From an uncultured Prevotellaceae bacterium (GTDB lineage Bacteria > Bacteroidota > Bacteroidia > Bacteroidales > Bacteroidaceae): a stretch of DNA of 64,000 bases. The position numbers were made by a program, and so were the translations under genes. The DNA is taken from contig CAMHUI010000002.1 of assembly GCA_946188345.1 (NCBI GenBank), positions 1 to 64,000 on the forward strand, given 5' to 3'. The notes beneath the pieces are model-generated. The model was given only the letters and a program-made list of their open reading frames with translations. It searched no databases and was not told the DNA's origin. Shown here one piece after another: positions 60,249 to 64,000 of this stretch (positions within the stretch are counted from its first letter, which is position 1; each line of letters begins with the position of its first letter).

Positions 60249-61487
60249 ATGAAAAACGCAATGACAAGCAGATACGCGGAGAACCATGGTGCAAAGTGGA
60301 TGCACGGCCTTCTGGCCTGCCGGTGCATTCTATTATTTCTCTTCTTCATGCTTTCATTCTTCCTTTCCTCCTGCCATCATCATGACGATGAACCCGACCC
60401 GACGGAGCAGACCATCCTCTTCTACTTCCCTTGGTCGGGAAACGACACAGAGTCTGGCGGCGGAAGGAATCTCTACAATATCTTCCTGACCAACATAGCA
60501 GAGTTGGAACAGGCCATCACTGCCCGGCAGACCATGGCCAATGCACGTCTGCTCATCTGTCTGGGAACCCATCGCGACAAGGCCAACCTCTATGAGGTAA
60601 AGCTGCTGACAACGAAAAAGAAAACTACAGCCAAGCGCGAGCTGCTGACTTCTTATTCTGACATCGACTTCACCAAGGAAGAAACCATCCGTCGCATCAT
60701 CACGGATGTCAAATCGTATGCTCCTGCCGAGCACTATGGACTGATGATAGGTTGTCACGGCATGGGGTGGATTCCCAGGGATAGTGGAGCTAATTATTCC
60801 AAGGTCAAGCACCGCTACTTCGGAGGAGTGGTTCCAAAGTTCCAGACCGACATCATTACCCTTGTGCGGGCTATAGAGAACAGTGGCACCCACATGGACT
60901 TCATCCTCTTCGACGACTGCTACATGGCCAACGTTGAAGTGGCCTACGACCTGCGCAGCGTCACCGACTATCTCGTGGCCTCCACCAGCGAGATCATGGA
61001 GCGCGGACTGCCCTATGACCAGCTGTGGAGTCATCTCTCACCGAAGCCAGACTTTGCGCAGGTAGTACAGAAATACTTTGATTTTTACACCACTTACACC
61101 TATCCCTACGGCACCCTCTCTGCCATCGACTGCCGGGAGGTCGAGGCGATGGCATCCCTCATGCGTGAGGCCAATCAGAACCACACCCTCGACGAGAGTG
61201 AGATAGCTCAACTCCAGACCCTCGACGGCTATTCACCCGTTATCTTCTTCGACATGGGCGATTACATCGACCACCTCTGTGCCGATGACACCTCGCTGCG
61301 TGCCAGCCTGAGGGCCCAACTGAACAGGCTCGTGCCTCATGCTGTGGCAACGCAGAGCATCTACAGCATGCTCATCGGCGGAACCATTCCCTTGAAAACA
61401 TTCTCGGGCATCACCATCAGCGACCCCTCCCTCCATCCGACGGCTGAAGGCAAGATGAAGACTACCTGGTGGAATGTCACCCATTGA
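60249..61487 (+). CDS. Clostripain-related (C11) cysteine peptidase, lipoprotein
   Basis: A 412-residue lipoprotein protease of the C11 family, cleaving after Arg or Lys. The catalytic pair is visible: His in LMIGCHGMGW and Cys in FILFDDCYMANVEVAY; the protein also has the FDMGDYIDHLC strand. The lipobox is LSSC, followed by an HHHDDEPDPT linker. Start uncertain: ATG 60249 is preceded by GGAAGGAAG, and ATG 60300 would give a more compact signal peptide; a GTG at 60210 is unlikely. The gene follows the SGNH esterase with a 39-bp gap. Confidence 0.9.
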   Translation: MKNAMTSRYAENHGAKWMHGLLACRCILLFLFFMLSFFLSSCHHHDDEPDPTEQTILFYFPWSGNDTESGGGRNLYNIFLTNIAELEQAITARQTMANARLLICLGTHRDKANLYEVKLLTTKKKTTAKRELLTSYSDIDFTKEETIRRIITDVKSYAPAEHYGLMIGCHGMGWIPRDSGANYSKVKHRYFGGVVPKFQTDIITLVRAIENSGTHMDFILFDDCYMANVEVAYDLRSVTDYLVASTSEIMERGLPYDQLWSHLSPKPDFAQVVQKYFDFYTTYTYPYGTLSAIDCREVEAMASLMREANQNHTLDESEIAQLQTLDGYSPVIFFDMGDYIDHLCADDTSLRASLRAQLNRLVPHAVATQSIYSMLIGGTIPLKTFSGITISDPSLHPTAEGKMKTTWWNVTH

Positions 61488-61560
61488 TTCTCTTTCTACA
61501 GAATAAGCGCCTGGCGTTTGCTTTGCTGGTGCAATATCATCAATAACTAAGACAACACAG

Positions 61561-63615
61561 ATGAATACACATCAGAGACTTTCCATGGGCCTGTTGCTGT
61601 TGGCAGCATGGCTGATGGGTGTGCCCGTGAAGGCACAAGTGCGACTGCAACCGTTGTTTACCGACAATATGGTGTTGCAACAGCAGGTTGAAGCCCCCGT
61701 CTGGGGCGAGGCAAGACCTGGCTATACTGTGCGAGTCGAGACCTCTTGGGACCATCAGGTCTATGTCACAACAGCCGATGCCGGGGGCCGCTTCATGGTG
61801 AAGGTGGCTACGCCGAAGGCTGGAGGACCTTACGACATTACACTCTGGGAGGCTAAGAACGGCAAACAACGAGGCAAGGCTGTCACACTGCACAACGTCA
61901 TGATTGGCGAAGTGTGGCTCTGCGGAGGACAGTCGAATATGCAGATGGAAGTGGAGTGGGGCCGAGTGAAGAATTTCGAAGAAGAGGTGCGGCAGGCAGA
62001 AAACCATCCCAATATCCGCCTACTGCACGTGCAGACCACGGCAGCAGCCACTCCCCAAACGACGCTCAGGGCTGTCGACGGAGGCTGGCAGGTGTGTTCT
62101 TCGCAGTCGGTCAAGCTGTTTTCGGCTGCCGGATATTTCTTCGGTCGTGAACTGGAGCAGGCTCTTCAGGTGCCCATCGGACTCATTGAGTCGTGTCTCG
62201 GCTCAACGTTTGCCGAGCCGTGGGTCAGTGCCGGAGCGCTGCGGCAGATGCCTTACTTCGACAAGGCCATCGAGAAGGTGGCTTCGATGCCTACCGATAG
62301 CCTGGCCCGCGAAGAGCGGTATCGCCACGACCTCGACGAGTGGAACCTCCGAGTGGCGCAGGCCGACGGCAACGTCAGTTATGCCAATGGGCACCACACC
62401 TTATTATATAATAAGGACTTTGCCAAGGCCGAACGTTGGACCGACATACAGGTGCCCGGCCTCTTTGAAGACCAGCTGAAAGACCGCTACGGGGCCTTCG
62501 ATGGGCTCGTGTGGTATCGGCGCACGGTGGAGATTCCTGCCGAGTGGGCGGGGAAAGACCTTATGCTCAGGCTCGGAGCCATCGACGATGACGACGTGAC
62601 CTTCTTTAATGGCGTTGAGGTGGGCACCCATCTCGGCGTCGCCTTCAACCGCGAGTACCTCGTACCGGCAGCCTTGGTAAAGGCAGGGAAAAACGAGGTC
62701 GCTGTCCGTCTGCACGATACGGGTGGCCTCGGGGGATTCTATAGCAAGGAGATGCGCGTGGAGCTCGCCGGTGCCAACAGGCAGGCTTCCCTTCCCCTTG
62801 CAGGCACATGGCAGTTCCTGGCCTCGATGGATGAGAAGGACATGCCCTTCTATCCCACCAATCTCAACCGCGACACCAATGTTCCTGCAGCCCTCTACAA
62901 CGGTATGATACATCCGCTGACGCCCTTTGCCCTGCGTGGAGCCATCTGGTATCAGGGTGAGTCGAGCGTCGGCCGCGCCTATCAGTATCGCGAACTGTTG
63001 CCCGTACTCATCAACGACTGGCACTCGCGCTTTACTACTCCCGGCGATGAATTCCCATTCTATATCGTTCAGCTGGCCAACCACATGACACCGCAGACCG
63101 ACCCTGCAGAGGAATCGACGTGGGCAGAGCTTCGCGAGGCTCAGCTGAAGGTGTCGCAGACGATGAAGAACAGTGGGCTGGCAACGGCCATCGACATCGG
63201 TGAAGCTGCCGACATCCATCCGAAGAACAAGCAGGAGGTGGGCCGTCGGCTGGGACTCGTGGCTCGGGCAAAGACCTATGGCGAGCAGGTGGAATATGCC
63301 GGACCTCAATATGAGGGCTACCGGCAGGAAGGCCAGTTCATCCGGATTTTCTTCAGCCATGCCGACGGCTTGCAGGCTGCCGGGGAGACGCTGAAGGGCT
63401 TTGTCGTCGCAGGGCCAGACAGAAAGTTCCATTGGGCCGAGGCAAAGATTTCGGGCAACACTGTCGTCGTCTCGTCGCCTGAGGTTGACTTCCCCGTTGC
63501 CGTGCGCTACGCTTGGGCCAACAACCCCGACTGTAACCTCTTCAATGCTGCAGGACTGCCAGCTACGCCCTTCCGCACCGACGAGTGGCCAGGCCTTTCT
63601 ATCAACAACTATTAA
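61561..63615 (+). CDS. Sialate O-acetylesterase-type esterase
   Basis: A 684-residue exported esterase: signal peptide (LLLLAAWLMGVPVKAQ, to about 25), then the SASA-type core LQPLFTDNMVLQQQVEAPVWG, VWLCGGQSNMQMEV with nucleophile Ser125, and GAIWYQGESSVGRA, with His in IHPKNKQEVGRRL. A jelly-roll insert sits at about 320-400 (VWYRRTVEIPAEWAGKDLMLRLGAIDDDDVTFFNG, YLVPAALVKAGKNEVAVRL), as in other family members. It removes O-acetyl groups from sialic acid or xylan-type sugars. It is followed by a terminator. Confidence 0.92.
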   Translation: MNTHQRLSMGLLLLAAWLMGVPVKAQVRLQPLFTDNMVLQQQVEAPVWGEARPGYTVRVETSWDHQVYVTTADAGGRFMVKVATPKAGGPYDITLWEAKNGKQRGKAVTLHNVMIGEVWLCGGQSNMQMEVEWGRVKNFEEEVRQAENHPNIRLLHVQTTAAATPQTTLRAVDGGWQVCSSQSVKLFSAAGYFFGRELEQALQVPIGLIESCLGSTFAEPWVSAGALRQMPYFDKAIEKVASMPTDSLAREERYRHDLDEWNLRVAQADGNVSYANGHHTLLYNKDFAKAERWTDIQVPGLFEDQLKDRYGAFDGLVWYRRTVEIPAEWAGKDLMLRLGAIDDDDVTFFNGVEVGTHLGVAFNREYLVPAALVKAGKNEVAVRLHDTGGLGGFYSKEMRVELAGANRQASLPLAGTWQFLASMDEKDMPFYPTNLNRDTNVPAALYNGMIHPLTPFALRGAIWYQGESSVGRAYQYRELLPVLINDWHSRFTTPGDEFPFYIVQLANHMTPQTDPAEESTWAELREAQLKVSQTMKNSGLATAIDIGEAADIHPKNKQEVGRRLGLVARAKTYGEQVEYAGPQYEGYRQEGQFIRIFFSHADGLQAAGETLKGFVVAGPDRKFHWAEAKISGNTVVVSSPEVDFPVAVRYAWANNPDCNLFNAAGLPATPFRTDEWPGLSINNY

Positions 63616-63633
63616 TACTTAATACTTGCAGAC

Positions 63634-63656
63634 ACTATAGGAGCTATAGTATTTTT
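63634..63656 (+). terminator. Terminator after the O-acetylesterase gene
   Basis: ACTATAG (63634-63640) pairs with CTATAGT (63644-63650) with a 3-base loop, followed by ATTTTT. Confidence 0.75.
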
Positions 63657-63674
63657 AGAACCTATAGTAACAAA

Positions 63675-63720
63675 AGCGTACTCCGGAACGGCCGAAGGAT
63701 GGCATGTTCCGGAGTACGCT
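63675..63720 (-). terminator. Terminator of ackA
   Basis: AGCGTACTCCGGAAC (63675-63689) pairs perfectly with GTTCCGGAGTACGCT (63706-63720), 16-base loop; on the minus strand it is followed by TTTTGTTAC. Confidence 0.9.
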
Positions 63721-63733
63721 TGGATTAGGTTGC

Positions 63734-64000
63734 TTACTTCTTGCGGGCTTCGAGCACGAGGTCCATGGTGTCGCGGGCGATGACGATTTCTTCGTCGGTG
63801 GGCACAACCCACACCTGCACCTTCGAGTCGGGTGCAGAGATGAGTTTCTCCTTGCCGCGGCAGTTGTTGGCTTCGGCATCCATCTTCACGCCGAGGAACT
63901 CCAGACCCGAGCAGGCATCGAGGCGCGTGCCAATCTGGTTCTCGCCGACACCAGCGGTCCACACGATGACGTCAAGGCCACCCATGGCAGCAGCATAGGC
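63734..64000 (-). CDS. ackA: Acetate kinase, C-terminal part (runs off the right edge)
   Basis: Only the last about 88 residues are in the window. They match the C-terminus of acetate kinase, which makes acetate and ATP from acetyl phosphate and ADP: GGLDVIVWTAGVGENQIGTR (the GxGEN motif of the acetate and sugar kinase fold), then CSGLEFLGVKMD, RGKEKLIS, VWVVPTDEEIVIARDTMDLV. The reading frame continues past base 64000. A perfect hairpin terminator follows the stop. A pta gene is usually nearby but would be outside this window. Confidence 0.95.
   Translation of the reverse strand, partial: AYAAAMGGLDVIVWTAGVGENQIGTRLDACSGLEFLGVKMDAEANNCRGKEKLISAPDSKVQVWVVPTDEEIVIARDTMDLVLEARKK

Overview
The window reads as chromosomal DNA of a Bacteroidales bacterium, most likely a Prevotella-like member. 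The evidence is the many promoters with the Bacteroidetes -7 box TAnnTTTG, the abundance of secreted proteins with short sorting-type C-termini, families typical of the group (DUF4292, DUF3109, GxxExxY, DUF3244-like, GH43/GH95/GH29), and the close match of gyrB, dut, gpmI and aroC to that phylum. No rRNA, tRNA or CRISPR array was found.

Layout. 1-7048: a same-strand housekeeping run of dut, a TPR lipoprotein, a DUF4292 lipoprotein, an EnvC-like murein hydrolase activator and a Pif1/RecD-like helicase. 7049-8450: a gene-free stretch holding a large nested inverted repeat and one copy of a dispersed hairpin element; the second copy is at about 54918-55345. 8451-13580: a large GLUG-type surface protein and gyrB. 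13750-17649: an outer-membrane barrel, a GH95 fucosidase and an orphan sugar-binding beta-sandwich protein, followed by an AraC regulator. 18685-23548: a membrane-anchored AraC regulator divergent from two secreted proteins, with a 21-bp-period direct repeat in between. 23549-27027: DUF3109 gene plus a repeat-rich accessory segment carrying a GxxExxY gene sandwiched between direct repeats and a small HTH gene. 27028-31275: a membrane TPR-HTH regulator divergent from three secreted-protein genes (one frameshifted), with a symmetric operator-like sequence. 31491-33035: ung and a formate/nitrite-transporter-like gene.

33540-44606 is the main accessory island. Three very AT-rich, tightly packed genes encode (A) a coiled-coil / CoiA-like PD-(D/E)XK nuclease / WG-repeat / S1 protein, (B) a TPR-like protein ending in OB or cold-shock-like folds, and (C) a Pif1/RecD-like SF1 helicase in which no Walker A motif can be seen. 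I do not recognise this as a named system; a nucleic-acid-targeting defence or conflict system is the best inference. It is followed by a Bro-N/Fic fusion, a GH43 enzyme and a truncated KilA-N gene.

45098-64000 is mostly core and glycan genes: gpmI, a kelch-TM-AraC regulator next to two secreted-protein genes, a small lipoprotein, a GH29 fucosidase, hsp20 with a good sigma-54-type promoter, a candidate small RNA, aroC, slyD, a barrel lipoprotein, a DUF59 Fe-S assembly factor, lpxH-like, an SGNH esterase, a clostripain-type protease, a sialate O-acetylesterase and the 3' end of ackA.

Three separate loci share one logic: a membrane-embedded sensor with a cytoplasmic HTH sits beside genes for exported proteins, with a symmetric or periodic operator candidate upstream of the target promoter. 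The scattered GH95, GH29, GH43, SGNH and O-acetylesterase genes suggest use of fucosylated, acetylated and arabinoxylan-type glycans. All functions are read from sequence motifs alone; no database search was run.
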